In this document: positions 1-8,585 of the stretch, piece by piece | Position numbering within the stretch: the first letter of the stretch is position 1 | How the letters are laid out: each line of letters starts with the position of its first letter | NCBI GenBank assembly: GCA_945861435.1 | Contig: CAMAUX010000019.1 | Location: 24,240-88,239, forward strand | Length of the DNA: 64,000 nt | Direction: 5' to 3' | DNA from: Chthoniobacter flavus | GTDB taxonomy: Bacteria; Verrucomicrobiota; Verrucomicrobiia; Chthoniobacterales; Chthoniobacteraceae | Made by a program: the position numbers and the translations under genes | The notes under the pieces: generated by a model | The model's input: the letters and a program-made list of their open reading frames with translations, nothing else | The model's database searches: none | What the model was told of the DNA's origin: nothing

Positions 1-775
1 GGCTCCATGCGCCGAACATTTCCCGCAGATTGTCCTTCGCGATCTGCAAAGATGCTCGGAGAGGACCCGTATGGTCATACGCTAGCGCGGGGCCGTACCC
101 AAGGTCTTGAAGGAACGGCATCAGAGCCCACGGATCGGATCCAGCACCGGCCAGAAGGGTCGGATCGAACTCAAAGTGCAAGACCGGCGAGGCGCGTCGG
201 AGCAGGGTTTCCGCCCCACGCAGCACTTCGAAGTCAAAGCCGTCAGTATCGGTTTTCAAAAGCTGCGCATGCTGAAACGCAGGATGCCCCTCAAGCACCG
301 AGTCCAGAGTGACCGTCTCTCCGGACGGGCCGCTTGGGTTTTGGCGGAAGCGGCTGGAACCCGAAACGCGCTCAAGGCAGCCATGCAGGGTTCGGGACTC
401 GGCGGCGAGGAGTGCTCGGACGCGGGACACTCTGGGAAGATCCGCCGTGTTTTGCTCCAGCAGACGAAAGTACAGGGGATCGGCTTCGGCACAGAGGATG
501 GGACAGTCCACCGCGTTGCGGATAAGAAGGGCCGAGTCGCCAATGTTGGCGCCGATATCGATGGCGCAAAAGTCTGCACGGGATTCCGCAAGAAACGCCG
601 CGATACGCGCCACTGCCGTCGAGTACAGGGGATGGTTCTGCCAGATAAATGGAAGGTCGTGGCCCAGCGGGATTGCGCAGGGGAACCTGCCGATCTGCCA
701 AGCCATGCGTGGATTCCATGCGCGGGAAATCAGGGACCGCATGCGCCACACAAGACTCCGCAGGGGCTTGGGCAT
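1..775 (-). CDS. FkbM-family methyltransferase (3' end off the left edge)
   Basis: Reading the minus strand from the ATG at 775 gives a frame open to the left edge, about 258 residues. It contains an SAM-binding glycine motif (AIDIGANIGDSALLIR), then an acidic strand end (CAEADP), and later the FkbM signature LLKTDTDGFDFEVLRGAE followed by HFEFDP. FkbM enzymes O-methylate sugars or polyketides; in envelope clusters they usually modify polysaccharide residues. The gene lies 51 bp downstream of a polysaccharide flippase on the same strand, which supports a role in glycan modification. The substrate cannot be read from the sequence, and the C-terminus is missing from the window. The start is the first ATG after the flippase stop. 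Confidence 0.8.
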   Translation of the reverse strand, partial: MPKPLRSLVWRMRSLISRAWNPRMAWQIGRFPCAIPLGHDLPFIWQNHPLYSTAVARIAAFLAESRADFCAIDIGANIGDSALLIRNAVDCPILCAEADPLYFRLLEQNTADLPRVSRVRALLAAESRTLHGCLERVSGSSRFRQNPSGPSGETVTLDSVLEGHPAFQHAQLLKTDTDGFDFEVLRGAETLLRRASPVLHFEFDPTLLAGAGSDPWALMPFLQDLGYGPALAYDHTGPLRASLQIAKDNLREMFGAWS

Positions 776-826
776 CCGTCCCGGGCTGGTGAGGGATAAA
801 AGCCTGTGGATGGAGGGAGCGCCCAT

Positions 827-2200
827 TCAGCTTTTGGGAATCGGGTTTGCGGACTTCACGCCACCGTCTGATCCCATGCGGCGCAGGGCGCGGGCGGCCT
901 CCAGATAAGTGAGCGGCAAGGCAACGGGCACATAGGTGGCGAGGAGCGCCGCCGGCACGCCCGCCGCGCCCCAGCGTGCAACGAACGTCGGGATCAATGC
1001 GACCCCAAGGATTGCGCACACAACCCCGTAGGTAGCCTGCCCGGTGAGTCTGCCCAAGGCATTCAAGAGCATGGCCGTGGGAGCGCCGAGAATGGTCGCG
1101 AACGTCCACGCAGCCATCCACCACAGCAGGGCTGCCGATGGGGCCGCCCCCGGGTCGTGGGTCCACAATTGCACGGCCTTCCCGCCCGCAATGCCGAAGA
1201 GCAGGCAGGGCAGGAGAAACGCGGCGCTGTAAAAAATGGAGATACGGAACGTGGCCCGCACCCACGCATAGTCGCCTGCGCCGGCTGCCTCCGCATAGGC
1301 CGGCCATGCGGGCAGCACGAGCATCGCGTGCAATTGGCTGACGGACGCGCCCAAGCGCTGCGCAAGGTTGAAGGGCGTGACTGCGAGTGGCCCCAGCAGG
1401 GCGGAGAGCATCACCGCCGGCGCTGCACCAAGGAGGGCAGCTCCCGCTTGGGGCGGCATAAAAAGAACGCTTTCCCGAAGAAGCGCCGGCGCACGCGTCC
1501 AGGCCCGCGCATCCGGCCAGCGCAAGCCCCAGCCCAGACGTCGCAGCATCCAAGCCAGAAGCACTCCGTTCATCAGCAGGCCCGGCAACAACGAGAGCGC
1601 CAGAAATTCCGGAAGAGCAAGGTGCAGGACCATCCCAAGCGCAGCAGCGCCCACGGAGCAGAGGCCCGTGAACGCGATGGCAACCCATGAAAGCCAGCCC
1701 TGCTGCAATGCGACCGCGAGCCGGTGCCCGGCACTGAGGGGAAGGGAGACGCAGAAGGCCGCGAGCACCACCACAAGGCAGCGCCCGGAAGCCGCGCACA
1801 CCGCAGGATCCCGGACATGAAAGAAGGTGGCGGCATCGACATGTGGAAGCATCAGCAGGCCCGCGCCAAGCAGCACCAGCGCAACCAGCGTGAGCATCGC
1901 AAAAGCGCATCGAACGATGTCCTGCGCGGCAACCCCATCGCCTCTGCCGTGGGCCGCAGAGACTTGGTTCTGCATTCCATGACTGAGCCCCAGATCAAGG
2001 AACTGCAGAAGGGCAGCAGTTCCGGAGAGAGTCATCCAGAAGCCAAACGCTTCTGCGCCAAGATAACGGAGCGCGAGCGCCACCTGGGCGAGCATGCACG
2101 CAAGTCCCACCGCGCGCGCTGCGGCCGCAGCAGAAGCTGAGCGGGCAAGGAGCCGCCACCGACGCACGCCCTGCTGGTCCGTGGGGGCGCGTTCAAACAT
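827..2200 (-). CDS. Polysaccharide flippase (Wzx/MATE-like)
   Basis: A 457-residue integral membrane protein with about 12 to 14 hydrophobic segments spread over its whole length, ending in a basic tail. The N-terminus carries a glycine/aromatic pattern (RYLGAEAFGFWMT) typical of the polysaccharide transporter/MATE-like flippase fold, and LGLSHGMQNQV matches the conserved second-helix region. Such proteins flip lipid-linked oligosaccharides across the inner membrane. The frame extends upstream into pal, so I place the start at the ATG at 2200, which has an AAGGGA ribosome-binding site a few bases ahead. It follows pal by 47 bp and precedes the FkbM gene, so the three are probably co-transcribed. 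The exact cargo is unknown. Confidence 0.75.
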   Translation of the reverse strand: MFERAPTDQQGVRRWRLLARSASAAAAARAVGLACMLAQVALALRYLGAEAFGFWMTLSGTAALLQFLDLGLSHGMQNQVSAAHGRGDGVAAQDIVRCAFAMLTLVALVLLGAGLLMLPHVDAATFFHVRDPAVCAASGRCLVVVLAAFCVSLPLSAGHRLAVALQQGWLSWVAIAFTGLCSVGAAALGMVLHLALPEFLALSLLPGLLMNGVLLAWMLRRLGWGLRWPDARAWTRAPALLRESVLFMPPQAGAALLGAAPAVMLSALLGPLAVTPFNLAQRLGASVSQLHAMLVLPAWPAYAEAAGAGDYAWVRATFRISIFYSAAFLLPCLLFGIAGGKAVQLWTHDPGAAPSAALLWWMAAWTFATILGAPTAMLLNALGRLTGQATYGVVCAILGVALIPTFVARWGAAGVPAALLATYVPVALPLTYLEAARALRRMGSDGGVKSANPIPKS

Positions 2201-2247
2201 GCGGCGGGATCCCTTGCGGAGTGGCGCTCCCGCCAGGGACGTGGCGC

Positions 2248-2757
2248 TTAGCGGGTCACACCGAACTCGGCGCGCCGATTTTTGTCCCACGCGCCTTCGT
2301 TGGATGCAGAATCCACGGGCATCTCCGCGCCGAAGCTGACGGTCTGCAGCTTGCTCGCGTCGCCACCCGCCCGAATGACGGCTTCGCGCACTGCTTGGGC
2401 ACGCTTCTCACCAAGGCCGCGGTTATACTCGGGTGTGCCGCGCTCATCGGTGAAGCCTGCGACGATGACACTGGTGCCGCCACGCAGAAACTGAGCCACC
2501 TGCTGCACCTTGGGCTGCTCCGTCGGAGCCACCGTATAGCTATCGAAACCGAAATGGATCGGGGCAAACTTGTTGCGGTCCACGTTGCTGCTCATAAAAG
2601 ACACGCCTTCCTCGCGGTCTGGCAACGGGCTCCCTGAGATAAGGTCGCTGTCTGCGCCGCCAGCGGACGTCTTCTTCTTCCGCGCTGAGCTGCAGCCAGT
2701 GGACGCAAATGCGAGCGCAATCAGGAGGCCGAAGGTGAACAGGAAACGGATTTTCAT
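2248..2757 (-). CDS. pal: Peptidoglycan-associated lipoprotein Pal
   Basis: A 169-residue lipoprotein. The start at 2757 gives a clean signal peptide with lipobox ASTGC (lipidated Cys22). The C-terminal half is an OmpA-like peptidoglycan-binding domain: FGFDSYTVAP, then VIVAGFTDERGTPEYNRGLGEKRA, the classic GxTDxRGxxxYNxxLGxxRA motif, and a final NRRAEF. Pal sits in the outer membrane and binds peptidoglycan, acting with TolB in outer-membrane constriction. It is 37 bp downstream of tolB in the same operon. Between lipobox and domain is a short linker with a basic KKK stretch. The identity is secure from domain architecture and neighbour. Confidence 0.93.
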   Translation of the reverse strand: MKIRFLFTFGLLIALAFASTGCSSARKKKTSAGGADSDLISGSPLPDREEGVSFMSSNVDRNKFAPIHFGFDSYTVAPTEQPKVQQVAQFLRGGTSVIVAGFTDERGTPEYNRGLGEKRAQAVREAVIRAGGDASKLQTVSFGAEMPVDSASNEGAWDKNRRAEFGVTR

Positions 2758-2794
2758 AAGTTGGATGGGTGGGAGAAACACGTTGGCGGGGTGG

Positions 2795-3934
2795 TCAGCG
2801 CGACCACGTCGGCTCGGTGACAGATCCGAGCCCGGAAATCAGAGTTGTCCTCTGGCCGGACTGTGCGTCCAGCAAAATCAACGCCCCGGCTTGGGCGAAG
2901 ACCAGATGGCGGGAGTTGGCACCCCACGACGGGCTCTGGCCCTCCGCAACGATGCGCGTCTGGCCCGTCGCTAGCTCGAGCACCGCCACGGCGAATGCGC
3001 CGCCCTGCCGCACGTTGAACGCCACCTTCTTGCCGTCGGGCGACCAGTCGGGTTCCGTGTTGTAGCCATGCCCCGTCGCGATCAGCCGTCCGGTGCCGCC
3101 GATGGCGGGAATGCGATAGAGCTGGGGAGTGCCACGGTCATCGTTGACATAAATGATCTCGTCTCCGTCTGGCGACCACGTGGGAGCGGACTCCACGCCA
3201 CGCGTATGCGTGAGCCGACGGGGGTTGCCACCGTTCGCCGATGTCACGTAGAGCTCCGGATTCCCATCCTTGCTCAGGGTCACCGCAAGCCGGCTCCCGT
3301 TGGGAGAATACGACGCACCCGTGTTGGTGCCGGGGAACTTGATGATGCGGCTGCGCGATCCGCTCGAGAGATCGACCTGATAGACGTCCGCATAGCCGCT
3401 CTTGTAGCCGGTGTACACCAGCGCGCGGCCGTCCGGGCGGAGATGCGGCCCCACGCTGATGCTGTTGTCCCGCGTGAGCTGCACGAGGCCCGCCCCGTCC
3501 GAATCCACGGTGTAGATCTCCTTGCTGCCGGTCTTGTTTGCCACAAACGCGATCTTTCCCCCAGCGATGCCGGGTGCCCCGGTGAGGGTCTGGATGATGT
3601 CGTCGGCCAAGAGGTGAGCCTGCTGACGCGGTGTCCCGTTCTTGGTGGTGTTCAGCACCACATTGCCTCCGCGGTCGGCGACTTTCCCCGCCAGGGAAGG
3701 ACCGGTGCTGACTGCACGCACCACATAGGCCGCGCTGTCGGCTGGCACGAACTTGAAGTAACCCGACATGGTCAGGTCGTTCTGCAGTGTCTTGGCCACC
3801 TCTCCCGACACGCCTTCGAGCGCGATGGTGAGCCTGTCACTTTTCGAAATCGTGATCGTCGGCGCCTCCACCGCACGCGCCGTCGGCAGAGCAAACGCAA
3901 ACAAAACCGGGAGCAAAACAAGGAGTCGCTTCAT
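2795..3934 (-). CDS. tolB: Tol-Pal system protein TolB (short form)
   Basis: A 379-residue periplasmic protein. The start at 3934 gives a signal peptide ending near TARAVEA; the longer open frame upstream has no signal and overlaps moxR. After a compact N-terminal TolB domain (residues about 20 to 130) comes a six-bladed WD40/TolB-like propeller, visible as repeats of the type P-x-W-S-P-D-G (TWSPDGDEIIYV, DWSPDGKKVAFN, SYSPNGSRLAV, HLRPDGRALVY). TolB links the inner-membrane Tol machine to Pal. The usual length is about 430 residues, so this one is on the short side. No TolA is encoded nearby; tolQ/tolR-like exbB/exbD genes lie 10 kb away in a separate operon. Confidence 0.9.
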   Translation of the reverse strand: MKRLLVLLPVLFAFALPTARAVEAPTITISKSDRLTIALEGVSGEVAKTLQNDLTMSGYFKFVPADSAAYVVRAVSTGPSLAGKVADRGGNVVLNTTKNGTPRQQAHLLADDIIQTLTGAPGIAGGKIAFVANKTGSKEIYTVDSDGAGLVQLTRDNSISVGPHLRPDGRALVYTGYKSGYADVYQVDLSSGSRSRIIKFPGTNTGASYSPNGSRLAVTLSKDGNPELYVTSANGGNPRRLTHTRGVESAPTWSPDGDEIIYVNDDRGTPQLYRIPAIGGTGRLIATGHGYNTEPDWSPDGKKVAFNVRQGGAFAVAVLELATGQTRIVAEGQSPSWGANSRHLVFAQAGALILLDAQSGQRTTLISGLGSVTEPTWSR

Positions 3935-4118
3935 TGGGGCGTGGAGTCTAACAGACCTCCGGGGCTTTCCAAGCCGCCAGTGCAGGCCCGCACCCCGAAA
4001 ATCCCTCCCAACACCCGCCCCGATCACACAGCAGCGGAACCTTGCAAGCCCCCGGAGCCGAGCGATGGCCACCAACGGCGGGGTTCTTCGGAAACCCCCG
4101 AGGCTGCGGAGCTGCCGG

Positions 4119-5096
4119 TCAGCGGGCAAGCGCCTCAGCGATAATCCGGTCGGTCGTGACGCCCTCCGCCTCTCCCTCGAAGTTCAGGATGATGCGGTGC
4201 CGGAGCGCGGCGGTTGCGGCCTTGTCGATGTCGGCTTGGGCGACATGGAACCGGCCGTCTAGCAAAGCATAGATCTTCGCCGCGAGGATCAGCGCCTGAG
4301 CACCGCGAGGGCTTCCCCCGTAGCGAACGAAACGCTTGGCGAGCGGCACAGCGGCCTCCGTGTCGGGGTGCGTCGCGAGGAGCAACTGCACGGCCCGCTG
4401 CTGGACCTCGCGGGCCACCGGCACCTGCCGCACCACCTCGCGCAGGAGTCGCATTTCCGCAGGATCCTGGAGCACACGGCTGATCTGGGGCTGTTCCGAT
4501 GTCGTGGTGCGGTCGAGGATCGTGTGGAGGTCGGAGGCGGACGGGAACTCCACCTTGAGCTTGAAGAAGAAGCGGTCCAGCTGCGCCTCGGGAAGCGGGT
4601 AGGTGCCTTCCATCTCGAGGGGGTTCTGCGTGGCGAGCACGAGGAAAGGCTCGCCGAGCGGATGCGCCGTGCCACCGACAGTGACATGCCGCTCCTGCAT
4701 CGCCTCCAGCAGCGCGCTCTGCGTCTTCGGCGTGGCGCGGTTGATTTCGTCCGCGAGCACGATGTTGGCAAACACCGGCCCCCGCTGGAACCGGAAGGAC
4801 TTCCGGCCCGTCTCGTCCTCAACGATGAGGTTCGTGCCGATGATGTCAGCCGGCATCAGGTCCGGCGTGAATTGAATCCGCGCGAAGCTCAAGTTCACGG
4901 CATCGGCGAGGGTCCGGACGAGCATGGTCTTACCGAGGCCGGGGACGCCCTCGAGCAGAACGTGGCCACCCGCAAAAAACGCCACCAGCACGCTCTCCAG
5001 CAACGTGCCCTGACCGACCATCATCTTCTCGAGTTCGGTGTGGATGCGGCGGAATCCGTCGCGAAACTGAGTGGCGTGGACTTTGGGATCGTTCAT
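4119..5096 (-). CDS. MoxR-family AAA+ ATPase
   Basis: A 325-residue AAA+ protein of the MoxR family: Walker A GVPGLGKT at residues 50 to 57, Walker B ADEINRA, and the family sequence ATQNPLEMEGTYPLPEAQLDRFFFK as sensor I/arginine-finger region, followed by the lid domain. MoxR proteins act as chaperone-like ATPases, usually with von Willebrand factor A partners, in maturation of envelope enzymes or stress responses. It starts 51 bp after the DUF4175-like gene and precedes tolB by 185 bp. The usual DUF58 partner gene is not next to it, which is unusual for the family. Start chosen at the only sensible ATG, giving the normal family length. Confidence 0.92.
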   Translation of the reverse strand: MNDPKVHATQFRDGFRRIHTELEKMMVGQGTLLESVLVAFFAGGHVLLEGVPGLGKTMLVRTLADAVNLSFARIQFTPDLMPADIIGTNLIVEDETGRKSFRFQRGPVFANIVLADEINRATPKTQSALLEAMQERHVTVGGTAHPLGEPFLVLATQNPLEMEGTYPLPEAQLDRFFFKLKVEFPSASDLHTILDRTTTSEQPQISRVLQDPAEMRLLREVVRQVPVAREVQQRAVQLLLATHPDTEAAVPLAKRFVRYGGSPRGAQALILAAKIYALLDGRFHVAQADIDKAATAALRHRIILNFEGEAEGVTTDRIIAEALAR

Positions 5097-5146
5097 GGTT
5101 TCTGGGAAAACGGGGTCAGACGGTGGATCGCTTGCGGGCGGAGCCC

Positions 5147-6721
5147 TTACCGGGGCGGGCGAATGGCTTCAAAATAACGCTGGATGAAAAACCGCGAACC
5201 GAGCGGCACAGCCTCCTGCAGGACCGCTTCGCGCGCCTCTGGTGCGAGCGCGTCGTAGAGCTCGCGATAACGGCGCTGCGCCTTGGACTGATCCCCGGCG
5301 GCCGGCGCGTAGACGGAAAGCGACTCGCCTTCTCCAAGGCGCCCCTTGAGCGCGATATCCGCCCCCTTTTCCCCCTCGCCTTCCGGCCGCTCGCCAAAGG
5401 GAGTGGGGGTTGTGCCGGTGTCGCGTTCGCTGCCGGGCTGGCCGGTGGGACGGCCCGCGTCGCCCTGCGGGCCCTGCCCCTGTCCGGGCCGCTTGCCAAA
5501 GTCCTCCATCGCCACCGAGCCCCCGCCAGAAGGGTCTCCGGGTTTCTGCTGCGGAGATTGAGACGGTTGGCCGTACTTGAGGCTTTGCAGCGCCGCGAGC
5601 ATCTCCTGCAGCGTTGCCTGCCGACCCGGCCGGCCTTGCGCTTTGGCCCCCTGCCCAGTCTGGCCGTTCATCTGTTGCAGCATCTGGGCGAGTTTTTGCA
5701 TGGCCCCCTTTCCTCCGTCCTTCCGCAGCTCATCCATCATTTGCTCGAGCGCCTGCGAATGCTGACGCTGCTCCGCGAGGTGCTGCAGAGCCTCTTGAAG
5801 ACGTTTTTCCGCCTCAGCCGCGGAAGGTGCGTCCTTCTTTGAAGCCTGTTCCAGAGCCTGTGCCGCGTCGCCGAGCCGCCCCTGCTCCAGCGCTTCGGCG
5901 GCCTCCTTGGTCGCAGGCTCCTTCGCGAGTTGCTGGGCCAGCGCCTTCAATTCCTCGGGCGATGCCGCAGAAGGCGTCTTCTGCAAGTCCTGCAGAACTT
6001 GTTCGAGACGCGAGAGCGCCCGCAGCGCGGCTTTGGCACCCTCCTCCCGGTCAGTGGCTTCAGCGCGGAGATCGCTGGCGGCCTGCCGGAGCTTCTCCGC
6101 AAGCGCCTTCAGCGCGGGGTCCTCCTGCTGCCCAGCCTTCTCACGGGCTTCCTCCGCGAGGCGTTCGAGCCGATCCGCGGTGGGGGCGACTTCCGCCTGC
6201 CCCGCCTCTTTCGCCGCACCCCTCCGCTCAGCCTCAGCCCCCGCATCCCACTGCAACAACGCCAGACTCAGCAAAGGCGCAATCATCCACAGGGCTTCGC
6301 GCGGGAGCCGCACCGGAAACCAGCGCACAGCATCCATGCTTTCGGCGAACGCCGCACATTCCCCAAGCGCAGCCGCAGCGAACGGTCCCCTCTCGCTTGT
6401 CCGGCCGATGGACAGGCCTGTGACAAATCGATCCCGGGAATCGGCCCGCCGATCCAACTCGGCAGCGGCCGCACCGAGAGCTGGGCGCCGCAAAAGGGCG
6501 AGGCACACCGCCGCGAACGCCGCCGCGCCGAATGCGATTCCGGCGTCGCGTAGATCCCACGGCAGCTCGCCGTGGAGAAAACGCCGCGCCGCACCCCATG
6601 CGAGCAAACCACCTGCGCCCAGCAGCGCGAGCCGTACCCAAACATTCAAAAATGCCTGCCACACCAGACGCCGACGCGCCACGCGAATCTGCCTCAGGAA
6701 AGGTTCAATCGGAGAGCTCAT
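5147..6721 (-). CDS. DUF4175-like membrane protein with long coiled coil
   Basis: A 524-residue protein. Two to three hydrophobic segments lie in the first 160 residues (including a LALLGAGGLLAWGAAR stretch). A very Ala/Glu/Leu/Gln-rich helical region follows (about 180 to 370), almost certainly coiled coil. Next is a low-complexity Gly/Pro/Gln linker (about 380 to 450) and a short conserved tail with RYRELYDALAPEAREAV. This architecture is seen in DUF4175-type proteins encoded beside MoxR ATPases in PVC bacteria. It is the first gene of the block and 51 bp ahead of the MoxR gene, so the two likely work together in the envelope. The function is not established. The ATG at 6721 is preferred over one seven codons earlier. 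Confidence 0.7.
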   Translation of the reverse strand: MSSPIEPFLRQIRVARRRLVWQAFLNVWVRLALLGAGGLLAWGAARRFLHGELPWDLRDAGIAFGAAAFAAVCLALLRRPALGAAAAELDRRADSRDRFVTGLSIGRTSERGPFAAAALGECAAFAESMDAVRWFPVRLPREALWMIAPLLSLALLQWDAGAEAERRGAAKEAGQAEVAPTADRLERLAEEAREKAGQQEDPALKALAEKLRQAASDLRAEATDREEGAKAALRALSRLEQVLQDLQKTPSAASPEELKALAQQLAKEPATKEAAEALEQGRLGDAAQALEQASKKDAPSAAEAEKRLQEALQHLAEQRQHSQALEQMMDELRKDGGKGAMQKLAQMLQQMNGQTGQGAKAQGRPGRQATLQEMLAALQSLKYGQPSQSPQQKPGDPSGGGSVAMEDFGKRPGQGQGPQGDAGRPTGQPGSERDTGTTPTPFGERPEGEGEKGADIALKGRLGEGESLSVYAPAAGDQSKAQRRYRELYDALAPEAREAVLQEAVPLGSRFFIQRYFEAIRPPR

Positions 6722-6980
6722 GCAGCGCGCAACCCACGTCACTCTATCTCCTGCCGGGTCACAGGCAATGCTTTGGGCCCCGCATTCACAGCCCCGCCCG
6801 GACGGTCACGGAAACGCCCGACAGGAAAGGCCCCCCTGACAGGGGGGGTTGCCGCGGAATGGCATCCGCGATAAGAGTGGCTTTTTAGGACCCTGAGGGT
6901 ACTCGACGGCTCGGGGTCCCCCTCCGCACACCGAGCCGCTGTTCCGTTTCCCTGCAGAAAACTCTCCCTTCCTTTCACGC

Positions 6981-7904
6981 ATGAAAATATCCCGCCACCC
7001 CCTGCGCGCGACGTTGCGCGCCGCACTCGCACTGAGCACCCTTATCCTCGCATTCTTGGGTCTGGGGCAGGTTACGGCGGCGGGGGCAGGGCCGGATGAA
7101 GGGGCGCAACTCGCAAACCAAGTGCGGGACGTGTTCAGCGCCAAGTGTCTGGACTGTCATGGCCCCGAGCTCAAACGCCCCAAGGGCAAATTCGGCTACG
7201 TGCTCGACCTCGGCCGGATGGCCGCCGACCCCAAGTTGGTCGTGCCTGGTAAACCAGAGGAATCAGAGATCTATCGCCTCATCCGCGACGACGAGATGCC
7301 GGGAGACGACGCCAAGGTTCCCCCGCTGACCCCCGCCGAAAAGGAATCCGTTCGCCGCTGGATCGCTGTCGGCGCACCGGCGGGTGCAAGCCCGGCGGTC
7401 GTGCAGATTTCCACGCGGCCAGATCGGCGGGCGGAGGCTGCCCCGCAACTCCCGTTCTGGAAAATGCTGCTGCGTTGGTTTGGTCGGTTCCACCCGGCTT
7501 CCACCCACATCCCGGTGGGTCTTCTTCTGGCGGCCGTGGTGGCGGAGATGTTGGTGTGGCTCTCGAAGCGTCCGTCGTGGATGGCCACGGTGAAATTCCT
7601 CGTGATCCTCGGCGCGCTGGGTGCCGTCAATACTGCCATCTTGGGCTGGTTCAATGCTGCCTTCTCCAGCTATGGCACCGGCTCCACCGCAGACATCCTC
7701 CTCTGGCATCGCTGGGTCGGAACCGTCACCGCCCTCTGGGCTCTGGTCTGCAGCGGGCTGCTCCTCACCAGCAACTGCGAGGAGGGCTCCGCTGAACGCA
7801 CTCGGTTCCGCGCAGCCTTGTTCATCGGAGCCCTTCTCGTATCCGCCAGCGGCTTCCTCGGAAGCGCCCTCAACTACGGGCTCGATCATTACCGCTGGAA
7901 TTGA
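6981..7904 (+). CDS. Planctomycete-type cytochrome c with DUF2231 membrane domain
   Basis: A 307-residue fusion. An N-terminal signal or anchor helix (residues about 12 to 35) is followed by a cytochrome domain with one haem-binding CLDCH motif (Cys56, Cys59, His60) and downstream sequence DEMPGDDAKVPPLTPAE, as in planctomycete-type cytochrome c proteins (PSCyt1), where Met in MP is the likely sixth ligand. The C-terminal half has about four transmembrane helices with FHPASTHIPVGLLLAA, matching DUF2231 membrane domains. It would carry electrons at the outer face of the inner membrane; the partner is unknown. It stands alone, divergent from the DUF4175-like gene with a 259-bp gap and 45 bp ahead of trmB. 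Confidence 0.82.
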   Translation: MKISRHPLRATLRAALALSTLILAFLGLGQVTAAGAGPDEGAQLANQVRDVFSAKCLDCHGPELKRPKGKFGYVLDLGRMAADPKLVVPGKPEESEIYRLIRDDEMPGDDAKVPPLTPAEKESVRRWIAVGAPAGASPAVVQISTRPDRRAEAAPQLPFWKMLLRWFGRFHPASTHIPVGLLLAAVVAEMLVWLSKRPSWMATVKFLVILGALGAVNTAILGWFNAAFSSYGTGSTADILLWHRWVGTVTALWALVCSGLLLTSNCEEGSAERTRFRAALFIGALLVSASGFLGSALNYGLDHYRWN

Positions 7905-7949
7905 GCGGGCTTGCGCCCGGGGCGGTTCCCGCGCATCGAAGGGGGCGAC

Positions 7950-8585
7950 ATGACCTCCCACCCCGAGTCCATCCTGCAGGGCGACCCTCTATCGGCAGCC
8001 GCTGAACAGGTTCACTTCGTCCCGAAGGACTTTTTCCAGCGCATCACGCCAGCCAGCCTTTTCCCCAAGGATCAACCCCTTGAGGTCGACCTCGGCTGCG
8101 GCGAGGGAGCATTCCTCACCGCCATGGCCGCGCGCCATCCGGAACGCAATTTTCTGGGCGTGGAACGGCTCGTCGGCCGTGTCCGCAATGTGTGCCGCAT
8201 CGCAGCGCACCAGCGCCTCACCAATGTCCGCGTGATCCGCGTGGAGAACTCCTATCTCGTCGAACACCTTCTTCCCCCGGGCTCGGTAAACACCGCGTGG
8301 GTCCTCTTCCCGGACCCGTGGCCCAAGCGCTACCATCATCGCCGTCGGCTCGTTCAGGAACCGTTCCTCCGTCAGGTCTTCCAGATGCTGGCACCAGGCG
8401 GCGAGCTTTGCGTGAAGACCGACGACCAGCCCTACTTCCTCTGGATGGAAAATGCTTTCTCCCAGGTCCCGGAGTTCCAGCGCGTCGAGTGGCTGCCGGA
8501 TCCCAACGAAGCCATCACAAACTTCGAGCGCCGCTTTCTTAACCAAGGCCTCCCGATCTACCGCGCTCGGTTGCGAAAGCCCTGA
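7950..8585 (+). CDS. trmB: tRNA (guanine-N7-)-methyltransferase
   Basis: A 211-residue class I methyltransferase that puts m7G at position 46 of tRNAs. The SAM-binding motif VDLGCGEGAFL is followed by NFLGVERLVGRV. The family hallmark FPDPWPKRYHHRRRL (tRNA binding and catalysis) and the C-terminal TNFERRF...GLPIYRARL are all present. Start chosen at 7950, where a GGGGGCG purine run sits just upstream; the longer frame has no ribosome-binding site. Its last 28 bases overlap the end of comEC on the opposite strand. Confidence 0.95.
   Translation: MTSHPESILQGDPLSAAAEQVHFVPKDFFQRITPASLFPKDQPLEVDLGCGEGAFLTAMAARHPERNFLGVERLVGRVRNVCRIAAHQRLTNVRVIRVENSYLVEHLLPPGSVNTAWVLFPDPWPKRYHHRRRLVQEPFLRQVFQMLAPGGELCVKTDDQPYFLWMENAFSQVPEFQRVEWLPDPNEAITNFERRFLNQGLPIYRARLRKP

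Noticed and set aside
372..1910. A 512-codon minus-strand open frame
   Set aside because: It runs across the flippase and the FkbM gene in a third frame; the product is Cys/Arg/Gly-rich without motifs, a shadow of high-GC coding sequence.
6825..6850. CCCCCC-TGACA-GGGGGG hairpin as a terminator
   Set aside because: No T run follows on either strand, and it lies between divergent genes.
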